From assembly GCA_964035575.1 (NCBI GenBank), contig OZ037861.1, positions 372,001 through 436,000 of the forward strand: a stretch of DNA of 64,000 nt, read 5' to 3'. Shown here piece after piece: positions 29,155-40,047 of this stretch. The first letter of the stretch is position 1, and the number at the start of each line of letters is the position of its first letter. The DNA comes from Rhynchopus sp. YZ270_cl-10 (Eukaryota > Euglenozoa > Diplonemea > Diplonemida > Diplonemidae). Under the pieces are notes generated by a model, which was given only the letters and a program-made list of their open reading frames with translations, ran no database searches and was not told the origin of the DNA. The translations under genes and the position numbers were made by a program.

Positions 29155-29800
29155 TGGACAAAATTTTAGTGACTTAAATTTTCGCAAAATATGAACCCAT
29201 ACTCGTAAACAAGGGTCATTTTCAGGAAAATTCGGAAAATTCCGAGATTTGGAAGCAATTTTTCTCCTGAAAATCAGTGGGTTTTCAGCCCCAAAACATA
29301 CCGCGATTGGAATTTCCGGAATCCGTCCGCGCTGTGGTGGGGTCACTTTGCCGAAATGGCCAATTTTTTGGTTTTGGTCAAAATCCATGTGGGTAAAGAG
29401 GGCCAATGTAAATCCCACAACCAGATTTTCTCTCCCTGATCCTGACGTCTTGCATGAAAATGCGCGAAAACACCGGCATTTGCATTTCCGGAATTCGTCC
29501 GTTCTGTGGTGGGGTCAATTTGCCGAAATGGACAAGTTCTTGGTTTTGGTCAAAACCCGTCAGTGTAAGGTAAAGGGGGCAAGTGTTTGCCTGTAGAAAC
29601 TGGAAGGGAACAGGCAGCGCCGCAGGCGCACGGTAACCAACTTTTTTTTTTCTCTTTTCTTTTTTCTCCTCTTTCTTTTGACTTTCCGAGCCAATTGCGT
29701 TCCACGGCGGGGTCACATGTACATGCAAGTCCACTATGTGGTGGTCTTACTCAACAATATTAGAACTTCTGGTTTCTTAATGAAATCCCCGTACTGCAAA
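29155..29800 (+). repeat. Iteron-like repeat block, left flank of the palindrome
   Basis: Repeated in direct orientation at 36533-37026, continuing at ~38746-38890 after the LINE. Contains two copies of ctgtggtggggtca...tttgccgaaatgg and the motif gcgccgcaggcgcacggta. Non-coding. Confidence 0.75.
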
Positions 29801-30761
29801 AAAAAAAAACGTTCCCACCAAAACCCCCAAACAGGCTTTGCGCTAACTTCTGTCCTTTGTCCCGGGATTTTTGGATATTTTTGTGGTGCGTTTTTTTTTT
29901 GCAAACCGGGGGTTCCTTAAGAAAACCAGAGAATCTCATATTTCATAGTAAGGGTACTTTAGAGTGTTTTCACACACACATGTGACCCCACCGTGGAGAG
30001 CAATCGGCTCGCGCGATCAAAAGAAAGCAGAGAAGAGGGAAAAGAAAAAAAGAAAAAAGTTGGGTACCGTGTGCCTGCGGCGCTACCTGTTCCTACCCTC
30101 CTTTATGTTTAAACATGATGTACTTATGTACAGTTCATTTTATTTTGAGTACGGCACCACATCCCCCCTGAGGATGATCCCCCCTCCCTCACGGATAAAG
30201 ATTGATTAGGACGCCATGGGGCACACCCCCTCCGAGGCCATAACCGTCCTGGGTTTTCTCACTCTTCTCTGTGGTCACTGAAACCCCACCGCCATCACTA
30301 CATTACCGATAGCTCTTCAGTACGTTGGGTTTTCAGACCTGAAAATAACCCTTGTTTACGAGTATGGGCTCATGTTTTGTCAAATTTTAAGTCGCTGCAT
30401 TTTTGTCCATTTTTCCGTACATCCCCCACCACAATCCGGGATTGGTTCGGAAATGCAACAAAACGACCTCTTGGCGGGAAAAAGCCACAGGAAATTTACG
30501 CACTTTTTGCAAACAGGGGGTTCCTTACTAAAACCAGAGGAATCTCATCGTTCAGAGTAAGAGTACTTTAGAGTGTTTTTGCGCACACATGTGACCCCAC
30601 CGTGGAGAGCAATCGGCTCGTGCAATCAAAAGAAAGCAGAAAAAAGGGAAAAATAAAAAGAAAAAAGTTGGGTACCGTGCGCCTGCGGCACTACCTGTTC
30701 CCAGTCAAAACACCACAATTTCATCTGAATTTGGGTTTTCAGACCTGAAAATGCCCCTTGT

Positions 30762-31407
30762 TGGGGTGGCCCGTGGGCGCGGCTGAAATTGTGTTCTTTT
30801 TTTTAGGAGAAAATCACAAGAGGTCGCAACAGAATCACAAAAAATCTTGTGATTATTTGTGATTATTTGTGATTTATTTTTTACTGTCCTGATTATTTGT
30901 GACTTTTTGTGATTTTTTTTTTGATTGTTGTGATTTTTGGTGATTATTTGTGATTTTTGGTGATTTTTGGTGATTTTTTTTTTATTGCCGTGATTATTTT
31001 GTGACTTTTTGTGATTATTTTTTTGATTGTTGTGATTATTTGTGATTATTTGTGATTTTTTTTTTATTGTTGTGATTTTTGGTGATCATTTGTGATTTTT
31101 TGTGATTTTTTTTTTGATTGTTGTGATTATTTGTGATTATTTGTGATTTTTTTTTTGATTGTTGTGATTATTTGTGATTATTTGTGATTTTTTTTTTATT
31201 GTTGTGATTTTTGGTGATCATTTGTGATTTTTTGTGATTTTTTTTTTGACTGCCGTGATTATTTGTGACTTTTTGTGATTATTTGTGATTTTTTTTTATA
31301 TTGCCGTGATAATTTACTATTATTTTTTTTGTGATTTTTTGTGATTTTTTTTTTTTTATTTTTTTTATTTTTGAAAAAAAAAAACGCCGTGCCCCCGGGC
31401 CACCCCA
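30762..31407. mobile_element. TIR element with internal GTGATT-rich array
   Basis: 646 bp with ends TGGGGTGGCCCGTGGGC and, inverted, TGGGGTGGCCCGGGGGC. It is flanked by CTTGT on both sides (30757-30761, 31408-31412). The mirror position in the opposite arm (~31887-31896) is uninterrupted, confirming insertion. The interior is a degenerate array of gtgattatttgtgatttttt units. Confidence 0.8.
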
Positions 31408-32291
31408 CTTGTTTAAGAGTATGGGTTCATATTTTGTGAAAATTTAAGTCACTAAAATTTTGTCCATTTTCCCGAATATGCCCCACCACAGCGCGGGATT
31501 GGCTCGGAAATGCCACAAAACACTGTTTTTTCACCCCCTGACGCACAACTATTTGAGGTGCGTTTTTTTGGTCCCGAAACACGATTTTTCAGATTTTTTT
31601 CCAAAAGTTAGCGCGAAGCCTGCCCCCAAAAATCCCGGGATGAGGGATGGACTTTAGCGCGAGCCCTGGTGCCGCCGCAGCAGGCTTCGCGCTAACTTTT
31701 GGAAAAAAATCTGAAAAATCGTGTTTCGGGACCAAAAAAACGCACCTCAAATAGTTGTGCGTCAGGGGGTGAAAAAACAGTGTTTTGTGGCATTTCCGAG
31801 CCAATCCCGCGTTGTGGTGGGGCATATTCGGAAAAATGGACAAAATTTTAGTGACTTAAATTTTCACAAAATATGAACCCATACTCTTAACAAGGGGCAT
31901 TTTCAGGTCTGAAAACCCAAATTCAGATGAAATTGTGGTGTTTTTGACACCACTGAGAACAGTAGGTAGCGCCGCAGGCGCACGGTACCCAACTTTTGTC
32001 TTTTATTTTTCCCTTTTCTCTGCTTTCTTTTGATTGCACGAGCCGATTGCTCTCCACGGTGGGGTCACATGTGTGCGCAAAAACACTCTAAAGTACTCTT
32101 ACTATGAACGATGAGATTCCTCTGGTTTTAGTAAGGAAACCCCTGTTGGCAAAAAGTGCGTAAATTTCCTGTGCCTTTTTCCCGCCAAGAGGTCGTTTTG
32201 TTGCATTTCCGAACCAATCCCGGATTGGGATGTACGGAAAAATGGACAAAAAAATGCAGCGACTTAAAATTTGACAAAACATGAGCCCATA

Positions 32292-35200
32292 AAGGGGGGG
32301 TCGACGTATTATGTAGGTGCGGGTATTATGCTAGCATAATACCCGCACGCTTTTTGAGGCAATTTTAACTTTTCATTTTGAATTTTTTTAAATTTAACCT
32401 CCAATTTACCCTTATGTAGGGGGGCGGAAGGGGAAGGGGCACCAAAATTAGGAATAATCGAAAGAAAAAATACAATTTAACCTACATACACGGATGCTGC
32501 CAGATCTGGCCAGATCTCCAGATCTGGGCCTCCCAGATCTGGCCAGATCTGGAAAATTTTGTTTTTTTTTTTGAAAAAAAAAATTTTCCCAGACGTCCCA
32601 GATCTGGCCAGATCTGGCCAGATCTGGCCACATCTGGGAGATCTGGGACGTCTGGGAAAATTTTTTTTTCCAGGTACCCCCAATGACATAACGAAGTATC
32701 GCTTGAAGTACCGTTCAATATACGTTGCTCGTGTGTGCAAGTTACGAAGTAGGACACACAAGGTATATCAAACGATAAATCAATCAGATAAACGTTACAT
32801 CATCGGAAAATTGTTGGCACCGCCGCCCTGTCTTCGTATTTATTACGTCGACAGGCCAAACAGCGTTGGGCTCAGAAGAAGCAGTGCAAAACACTGGGGA
32901 TCAACATGAGAACCAACTCCCAACAACACAGGCTACCGAAGTAGCAGGTGGGGTGTTGCGGGTGTTTGGGGTGAAAGAAAATCGATTTTGGTAAGTTACA
33001 GCAGAAAATTCTTAAGTTTGCACAATTGAGAAGGGTGTTACCACTGCCTAATATTATTCGTACATGTGAACCGGTAAGGTCGAGAAGGGTGGACACGGCA
33101 TACAAGTACAAGTACAAGTAAGACGTACCTTCTACAAAGGCTGAATTCGCAATTCTTAAGGGATTGAATTCAGCCCCCACGTGGTGTTTTTGAGAAAATC
33201 ATTCCATGGTATACAGCTAATGGTTCCCGAAGAATGATTCGCCCCTCCTCGTTCATGCAAACTTAAGAAAATTCTGAAGTAACTACAACCTGGCGTGCGG
33301 GTACAGATGCATTGCTTTGTTCTTTCCTCAAAGTCATGTGTGATCTCTCGGGTCTGTACTAAAGTCAGTGTTTAGATAAGCATCCACTTGACTCGTTCTA
33401 ACAACCGTTGAAATCTAGAACAAAACAATACACTGCCCCTTCTCACACCAAGCCGCCATGCTTCAAGAGCATGCCCTGGGCAAAAATTACTCTGACAAAA
33501 ATTGGTTTTCTGGGGGAACGCAATATTTTCTTGTGCCTAGTCCTCCGCAAGAGCAGAGGACAGACTTTCCGGATCCCGAAGTCGAATTTCTTGCACTAGC
33601 TATGCTCCCTGGGTTAAATGGCTATAGCAGTGACTGACTAAGAGTTTCATAATAATTAGGGTGGTCTATGGGGTGGGTTAATGGAAAAGTTGGTATATAA
33701 ACCCAACTTTTACGATCGCCACCTGGTTTTCAAATAATTGCACCAGCTCTTCCGTCGGCACTGCTTCGCTGTCACGATGAAGGGTCGTCGGTTCGGGTAC
33801 CTGTTAAGAGAAATTGAATGTAAAAGTAGAGACTACAACAAAAAAACAAACAAACAAACAAGAAGCCGCCCCGTACCCCTTAAACGTAAAAGTGACATTT
33901 TTGTTGACAAAAAAAAAAAAAAAAAAAAAATAGTTAAAAAATAGCGGACATGTCGAAAAGGGAGAAAACCGGGGGGTTAAAAACATACCTTGCACTCGGC
34001 CCACTCTCCAGGTACAAAGAACATCACTGCACGACAAACCCACTACTACGGTAGAAAATAACTATTTTTTACCGAACAGAAAGGTCGTTTTATTGATGAG
34101 TGTTTTCTGAGTGCACACTCAGTGGGGACAAAATGCAATACTTACCGAAAAAATTCTCCAATCGGACAAAAACCTTTCTAAACACCCAAAAAAAACACCT
34201 CAGTCCACATCCGCTGGGGTCTGGCGAGATGGAAATATATGGTTTTACAGCTTTTGGGGGGTCTAGCGTGGGTCCCAGATGCATTTTGCAACGGGTCTGT
34301 GTGTGCCTCAACCGCTTCACAGTACCCTTTTTTGTAACTGAAAACGACGCATCCTGTACCTAAGTGCACTGAAGCCTTGCTTGCGTCCTCCTTCGTGGTT
34401 TTGGGCGTTCGCATGCGAGAATCATTATCGCATTCGCACATGTAATTCTCGCATCACGGAGAGGATTTTAGCGTTACGTGACCACAAAAAAAGTGCACAA
34501 AATTAGTTGGTCAAAAATCACCTTGCACTTGTGAAGGCATTGCTAAGGAAATGTGAAATATGCGTGTTTTGGTACACAAAAGTGCGTTTTGGGTGGTTCT
34601 GAAGGGTCAAAACACCAAAAAAATGCGTTTTTTTTGCACTTTTGGTCACCCAAGGACCCACTATTTTGGTTGATATTTTTTTTTTTCCCTTTGCGAAAAA
34701 GTACCCAAAAATCACGACTATAAAAACGCTAAGGAAAAATCGATATTCATTTTTTTTTTGGGCAGAGAAGTGCGTTTTAGGCGCCCACAGATGGTCAAAA
34801 CATCAAAAATTTTGTGTTTTTGGCATCTTTGGACACCCAAGGACCCACTATCAGGGGTGAATTTTTTTTGCCTGAGATTTGCCTTTGCCAAAAATCGAGA
34901 AAAAAAATTATGAAGGAAATTGCTAAGAAAAAGTCGAAATTATGGGCCCCTGTAGTGCATATGGCGGTACCCCAGATCGTCAAAACACCCGACTCTTGCG
35001 TTTTTTTGCACTTTTTGGTGCACAAAAACCCTACTCAGGGGTCCAAATTTTCCCGGAAAAAAAAAATTTTTTTTTCGAGATTTTTCAAAAATCGACTTGT
35101 CTTTGGTAAAAACCACGAAATTTTGGGTGCGCGAAACCACGTTTTAGACCCCCACAGATGCTCAAAAGTGTCAAATTTTGCTTTTAATGGCCTCAAATCG

Positions 35201-35614
35201 TCGAAATTAGCCTTTTTAGGGCGAAAAAAAAAATTCGAGAGTCCCTTTCCCTGGGAGACAATAGCCAGAAATCTGAGGAAAAAAAAAAAACTGGCCAGAT
35301 TTCCAGATCTGGCCAGATCTGGGGGGTTTTTTTTTTGAAAAAAAAAATTTCCCAGATTCCCAGATCTGGCCAGATCTGGCCAGATCTGGAAACAAGATCT
35401 CCACATCTGGAAAACGAGCCAGATCTGGGAAATTGGCCCCCAAATCTGGCCAGATCTGGCAGCATCCGTGTACATAGTGCTTACATAGTGCTTACATAAG
35501 CCCCGACATAGTGCTTACACAATGCTTACATAATAACAGGTTCAGATTAAAAATTTTAACGAAAATTCTCAAAAAATTTAAAATTTAGCTATCATAATAC
35601 GTCGACCCCCCCTT
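32292..35614. mobile_element. 3.3-kb TIR element, TA target, CCAGATCTGG subterminal arrays
   Basis: Ends AAGGGGGGGTCGACGTATTA and its inverse, with duplicated TA (32290-32291, 35615-35616). The uninterrupted site is seen in the opposite arm (~30364-30367). Palindromic CCAGATCTGG/GGCCAGATC units cluster near both ends (~32500-32650 and ~35290-35465), likely transposase-binding arrays. A perfect 32-bp palindrome lies at 32317-32348. The interior holds degenerate repeats (cacccaaggacccacta) and no transposase. Non-autonomous. Confidence 0.8.
32317..32348. repeat. Perfect 32-bp palindrome
   Basis: GTGCGGGTATTATGC, then TA, then the exact reverse complement. It lies 25 bp inside the left end of the 3.3-kb element with no matching copy at the right end. 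It could be a tiny nested TA-target insertion or a cruciform site. Confidence 0.85.
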
Positions 35615-36149
35615 TATTCGTAAACAAGGGTTATTTTCAGGTCTGAAAACCCAACGTACTGAAGAAGCTATCGGTAATGTAGTGATGGCGGTGGGGTTTC
35701 AGTGACCACAGAGAAGAGTGAGAAAACCCAGGACGGTTATGGCCTCGGAGGGGGTGTGCCCCATGGCGTCCTAATCAATCTTTATCCGTGAGGGAGGGGG
35801 GATCATCCTCAGGGGGGATGTGGAGTCGCACTCAAAATAAAATGAACACGTACATAAGTACATCATGTTTAAACATAAAGGAGGGTAGGAACAGGTAGCG
35901 CCGCAGGCACACGGTACCCAACTTTTTTCTTTTTTTCTTTTCCCTCTTCTCTGCTTTCTTTTGATCGCGCGAGTCGATTGCTCTCCACGGTGGGGTCACA
36001 TGTGTGTGTGAAAACACTCTAAAGTACCCTTACTATGAAATATGAGATTCTCTGGTTTTCTTAAGGAAACCCCGGTTTGCAAAAAAAAAACGCACCACAA
36101 AAATATCCAAAAATCCCGGGACAAAGGACAGAAGTTAGCGCAAAGCCTG

Positions 36150-37026
36150 CGCCGCAGGCGGCTTTTTTTTTTTCCAAACCATCCCAAAAAGGCTGTTTTT
36201 CGACGATTTGACACTCGATCTTTTCATATATTTTTTTTACGGTCACTTTAGTCACCAAACTTACCCCCTAAGTAGCCTGCGGCCTTCGTGCAAATAAAGG
36301 GGGGGAACTCATTTTCAAAAATGTCGGGAGAAAGGAGGCGATTTAGCTTTTGGCCTGATAAGCATATTCAGGCTATTTCCTAACTCTGGGGCGTTTTTTC
36401 CAAAATTTCGAAAAAGAAATGCAAAAAAAGTGCGGCATTTTTGTGAGGTTTTTTTCCGCCCAAGAGGGCGTTTTGTTGCATTTCCGAGCCAATCCCGGCT
36501 TGTGGTGGGGCATATTCGGAAAAATGGACAAAAATTTAGTGACTTAAATTTTCGCAAAATATGAACCCATACTCGTAAACAAGGGTCATTTTCAGGAAAA
36601 TTCGGAAAATTCCGACATTTGGAAGCAATTTTTCCCCTGAAAAAAACAGTGGGTTTTCAGCTCCAAAACATACCGCGATTGGAATTTCCGGAATCCGCCC
36701 GCGCTGTGGTGGGGTCACTTTGCCGAAATGGCCAAATTCTTGGTTTTGGTCAAAATCCATGTAGGGTAAAGAGGGCCAAGGTAAATTCCACAACCAGATT
36801 TTCTCTCCCTGATCCTGACGTCTTGAAACATGAAAATGCCCGATAACACCGGCATTTGCATTTCCGGAATCCGTGCGTTCTGTGGTGGGGTCAATTTGCC
36901 GAAATGGACAAGTTCTTGGTTTTGGTCAAAATCCGTCAGTGTAAGGTAAAGGGGGCAAGTGTTTGCCTGTAGAAACTGGTAGGGAACAAGAAGCGCCGCA
37001 GGCGCACGGTACCCAACTTTTTTTTT
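36150..37026 (+). repeat. Iteron-like block, right flank of the palindrome
   Basis: 36533-37026 repeats 29155-29640 directly (aatatgaacccatactcgta, tttccggaatccg). The block is cut at a T-run by the LINE and continues after it (cttttgattgcacgagccga at ~38773). Confidence 0.7.
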
Positions 37027-37027
37027 C

Positions 37028-38692
37028 AAGATCCTAGGGGTCTACCTCTACTGCTCGAAGCACTCTCGACGCTCCTCCCCTGATCGAGTCCGCAAGGCCA
37101 TCGCAGCCCTACAACGCCTACGATGTATGCCGCTGGCGTTCTACCACAAGTATAGAATTGTGTCAGAATGCATCCTCCCGGGTGCGCTGTATGAGGTCCC
37201 GTACGCCCTGCCCTCGCAGTCTAGCTTGAAGGAACTCTCCACCGCCGTCAACACCTGCCTCTGGGGCAGTGACTATGGTACGCGCGCAGGCCTCGCAATA
37301 CGCACGGTACTGTTGAAGAGCCATCGCACTGACCCGGCCGCCATCGTATGCAACCGGTCCATGAACGTTGTGCTTGACCACATAGCATTTGATGCAACAC
37401 TGAGAGAACGATGCCTGTCGATACACAAGAGGTACAACGCAGGAGGAGGTTGGGACTTCCGCCCCCACGGGCCGGTCGGCAACATGACCTCCACTAGCAT
37501 ACTGACAGGCGTGAGATGGTGTGACGACCTAACAACCGTCACGGAGCTGTCAAGCGCCCCCGTGGAAGAAGAGAAGACACACGCCCTAGGTCTTCTCGCG
37601 CCAGGTGAACGACACCACGCCATTCGCGAAATCGTCCGACGACAGAAGTTCACAGATCTTGCCTTGGACAGACCGACTTACGACGGCGCTCAACACGGCG
37701 TCAACCTCGCCGACACCACGTACCTGCACGACCAATTGCAGTGGTCCCACCCCCTGCTAGCTTACCGCCTCCGCCGTATCATCTGCGATGGGATACTCTA
37801 CGCGCATCCTACGGTGCTGTGCCTATACGAGTCAACAAAGAGAGGTGGCATACACCTCGAAGTGAATCAGTGCCCCTTATGCCTCACACCAACCTCCGGG
37901 CTGGCGAAGCACCTGCTGTGGACTTGCCCGCACACTGTATCTGCTAACGTGAAGGAAGCGCACCGCCCTCTCCTCGACAGGATCGGCCCGAACACCCCGA
38001 GTTGCCTGGCTATGCATGGCATAGCTCCCACGAACACGCCCAAGCAAGTCGTCGTTGACACGCAGAGATACCTGCTGGACGTCACCACCGCAGTAGATGA
38101 TCACCTGTCCTCGCGGACTACCACAGCGCCTGCACGCCACCCATGGCGTATGGACTTTGAAGTGTTCGATGCGCCCCCATACCAGGAGGCCATCTACCGG
38201 CAGCTCGCCCCTTTCTTTGGGAAGGACGATGATCCGAGATGCAAGCAGAAGCGCCACGAACTGAAGCGAATGCTCCAATGGGCCTCCTCCCTGAAATGGA
38301 GCACCGCCAACCTGCCTGTGACATGCGTGGAACTTGCCATTGACTTGGAAATTTTCCACAGGATCTACGTTCTCCGGCCAACCTCTAACATTAGAGAACG
38401 GGCCTCTGCCTTGCGCACATTGCTCAACAAGCTTCACCGCCTGTGCAAAGCTCTTGGGATCCAAAACCCATTTCCCGCATCTGCCATCTCCTCCTCACGG
38501 GGCCTCCGGTCCATTGGCGCACCCGGACTTATAGGCTACGACCGTCGCCCAGTTTTTACGTACCCGCGCTACACTATGCACATGCTCGAACACGTCATCG
38601 TACGTGCCAAAATTACGAACTCCGGCTGGGGAAATGACATCATCCCTGACAACAAACTTGTAGAAGCCAGCGCAGCTGAAGCTATGCGATAA
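37028..38692 (+). CDS. LINE polyprotein C-terminal fragment
   Basis: 554 codons open from 37028 to TAA 38690-38692; the first ATG is at 37127. KILGVYLYCSKHS matches the start of the thumb of non-LTR reverse transcriptases, followed by the helical region typical between RT and the C-terminus. CPLCLTPTSGLAKHLLWTC (encoded at 37871-37927) is the C-x2-C-x9-H-x4-C zinc knuckle found at the C-terminal side of many LINE ORF2 proteins. No endonuclease or RT palm is present because of the truncation. The frame is uninterrupted, so the insertion is young. Codon usage is GC-rich, unlike its surroundings. Confidence 0.85.
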   Translation, partial: KILGVYLYCSKHSRRSSPDRVRKAIAALQRLRCMPLAFYHKYRIVSECILPGALYEVPYALPSQSSLKELSTAVNTCLWGSDYGTRAGLAIRTVLLKSHRTDPAAIVCNRSMNVVLDHIAFDATLRERCLSIHKRYNAGGGWDFRPHGPVGNMTSTSILTGVRWCDDLTTVTELSSAPVEEEKTHALGLLAPGERHHAIREIVRRQKFTDLALDRPTYDGAQHGVNLADTTYLHDQLQWSHPLLAYRLRRIICDGILYAHPTVLCLYESTKRGGIHLEVNQCPLCLTPTSGLAKHLLWTCPHTVSANVKEAHRPLLDRIGPNTPSCLAMHGIAPTNTPKQVVVDTQRYLLDVTTAVDDHLSSRTTTAPARHPWRMDFEVFDAPPYQEAIYRQLAPFFGKDDDPRCKQKRHELKRMLQWASSLKWSTANLPVTCVELAIDLEIFHRIYVLRPTSNIRERASALRTLLNKLHRLCKALGIQNPFPASAISSSRGLRSIGAPGLIGYDRRPVFTYPRYTMHMLEHVIVRAKITNSGWGNDIIPDNKLVEASAAEAMR

Positions 38693-38702
38693 CGAATATG
38701 AT

Positions 38703-38737
38703 AAGGTGACTAAGCACGAGAGGCTTAGGATCATCTT
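38703..38737 (+). ncRNA. LINE 3' terminal hairpin
   Basis: AAGGTGA-CTAAGC-(acgagag)-GCTTAG-GA-TCATCTT: 6-bp inner and 7-bp outer stem with one G-U. It is in the LINE 3' UTR, 11 bases after the stop codon. In stringent-type LINEs such a hairpin is what the reverse transcriptase recognises; that role is inferred here. Confidence 0.7.
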
Positions 38738-38745
38738 ATAAACTT

Positions 38746-39200
38746 TTCTTTTTTTTGTACCTTTTCTCCACTTTCTTTTGATTGCACGAGCCGATTGCTC
38801 TCCACGGTGGGGTCATATGTGTCCAAAAACACTCTAAGGTACTATTATTCTGAAATAAGATTCAATGGTTTCTTAAGGAATCCTCATATCGTGATATCTC
38901 TGAAAACCCTCGAAAACGAACCCCGCCGGAGGCGGATTTTTTTTATACACATGTGCGCAAAAATACTTTTTTCTTGCTTATTTCGCACATTTGGGAGCAC
39001 GGGACCCCAACATTTTTTTCCCTGGTCACTTTTTCCCAGACAGAAGTGCCCTACCTACCTTCCCCCTTAGGCGAAAAAAAAGTGCGGCAACCGGGAAAAT
39101 TTGGTCGGTAAAAAAAGTGCGGCATTTCCCAAATCTCAAATCCTAAAATCGAAACTCAGATTTAGGAAATAGCCTGAGCATATTTCACCTTTTTTTTTTT
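38746..39200 (+). repeat. Continuation of the iteron-like block after the LINE
   Basis: Resumes ctttcttttgattgcacgag, cgattgctctccacggtggg. It ends near 39190 with tttaggaaatagcctgagca, which resembles the segment at 36350-36390 in inverse orientation (a possible element end). Confidence 0.55.
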
Positions 39201-39204
39201 TTTT

Positions 39205-39270
39205 TTTGTGCTTTCATTCCGGATATGGCTAGCATCGTACAGTGGGTCAGTCGGAGATGCCTGCATCAGC
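39205..39270 (+). repeat. SINE-like head, GTGGGTCAGTCGGAG family
   Basis: cattccggatatggctagca ... cagtgggtcagtcggagatg. Further copies at ~41860-41915 and ~43468-43525, and a diverged one at ~53145-53190. Two of them precede GGCAACTACAC-type tails. Confidence 0.5.
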
Positions 39271-39661
39271 TACAATTTTGTTTTTTTCCTCTCTTTTTTA
39301 AAATTTTCCACATCCGATACTTCCCCCCCCAACGGAATCAGCCAAAGAGAAAACGAGCCCGGGTGGGGTATACCCCCCCCTTTCTTCCCTCCCTCTCCCT
39401 CATTTCCTCTCTCCCCCTCTGTCAATTTCCAGTCGATTCAGCAAACCTCTCTGAGCTGTTTCCCCCTGGCATTCCCTTCTCACACCCCCCTTACCCCCCG
39501 CCTTTATTTGTTATGTTTTTTATTATTTTTTTAGCGTTTTTTTTAAATCTATCAAAACGGCAGTTTATGGTATACCCCACGGAAGGCGCTGTGCAGGACT
39601 ACCTCCAAAGTGGGCTATTGGGGTACATTATTTTCATCATGATGAGAGGAAGCGAGAGAGC

Positions 39662-39850
39662 AGCACAACATCAGATGTAAACCACGAAATGGATTGTAGG
39701 GCACTGCATGGTTGAGGGGGTCCACCCCGGTATACCCGGTCATACCAAAAGGTACTCTGTCACGGAAAAGGCTTTTGTATTTCAAGTCTACTTTTTTTCT
39801 AAGGTGACTAAGCACGAGAGGCTTAGGATCATCTTATAAACTTTTCTTTT
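39662..39850 (+). mobile_element. SINE copy C, most complete, with 3' hairpin
   Basis: agcacaacatcagatgtaaa, ccacgaaatggattgtaggg, ctgcatggttgagggggtcc, cataccaaaaggtac, gcttttgtatttcaagtcta, then the hairpin 39801-39835 identical to the LINE tail and a T-rich end. It shares only the tail with the LINE, the usual SINE/LINE partnership. Confidence 0.75.
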
Positions 39851-39915
39851 TTTTTTTTTTTTCCAGCCAACATTGAGTGTAGAACCCCTTAGTTAATCCA
39901 CCAAGGTTGGTTACC

Positions 39916-40047
39916 TTAGGCATACCTAGAAAGGCGAATTTCGTATTCGCCCTACATTCGGATCCGAATGTAGGCCGAATACGGCCCAAGAATTTTGGGA
40001 TCCGAATATAGGGCGAATATGTATTTGCCTTCTAGGTATGCTTAGGC
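39916..40047. mobile_element. MITE, CATACCTAGAAGGCGAA family, copy 1
   Basis: CATACCTAGAAAGGCGAA at the left, TTGCCTTCTAGGTATG at the right; interior palindrome ttcggatccgaa. Copies 2-4 lie in the 902-bp tandem repeat. Confidence 0.75.

Larger units (their letters stand above)
29831..36149. mobile_element. Large palindromic element (~1.14-kb arms), multiply invaded
   Basis: Left arm 29831-31621 and right arm 31681-36149 are inverted copies, starting gctttgcgctaac on the left and ending gttagcgcaaagc on the right, around a ~59-bp centre. After subtracting one insertion per arm (30762-31407 left, 32292-35614 right) both arms are about 1.14 kb. They carry iteron-like modules (tggggtcacatgtg, gagcaatcggctcg, gcgcctgcggcgc). 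No protein gene seen. Likely a non-autonomous foldback-type transposon. Confidence 0.8.
37028..38745 (+). mobile_element. 5'-truncated LINE (non-LTR retrotransposon)
   Basis: Begins abruptly inside the reverse-transcriptase thumb (KILGVYLYC) after a T-run of the host repeat. It carries the rest of the ORF, a short 3' UTR and the family hairpin 38703-38737, and ends in T-rich DNA. Abrupt 5' loss is the usual result of target-primed reverse transcription. The hairpin tail is shared with SINEs and with other truncated copies (26452, 45178). Confidence 0.85.

Noticed and set aside
34814-35338. 174-codon frame inside the 3.3-kb element
   Set aside because: Lys/Phe-rich translation of degenerate repeats, no transposase motifs.
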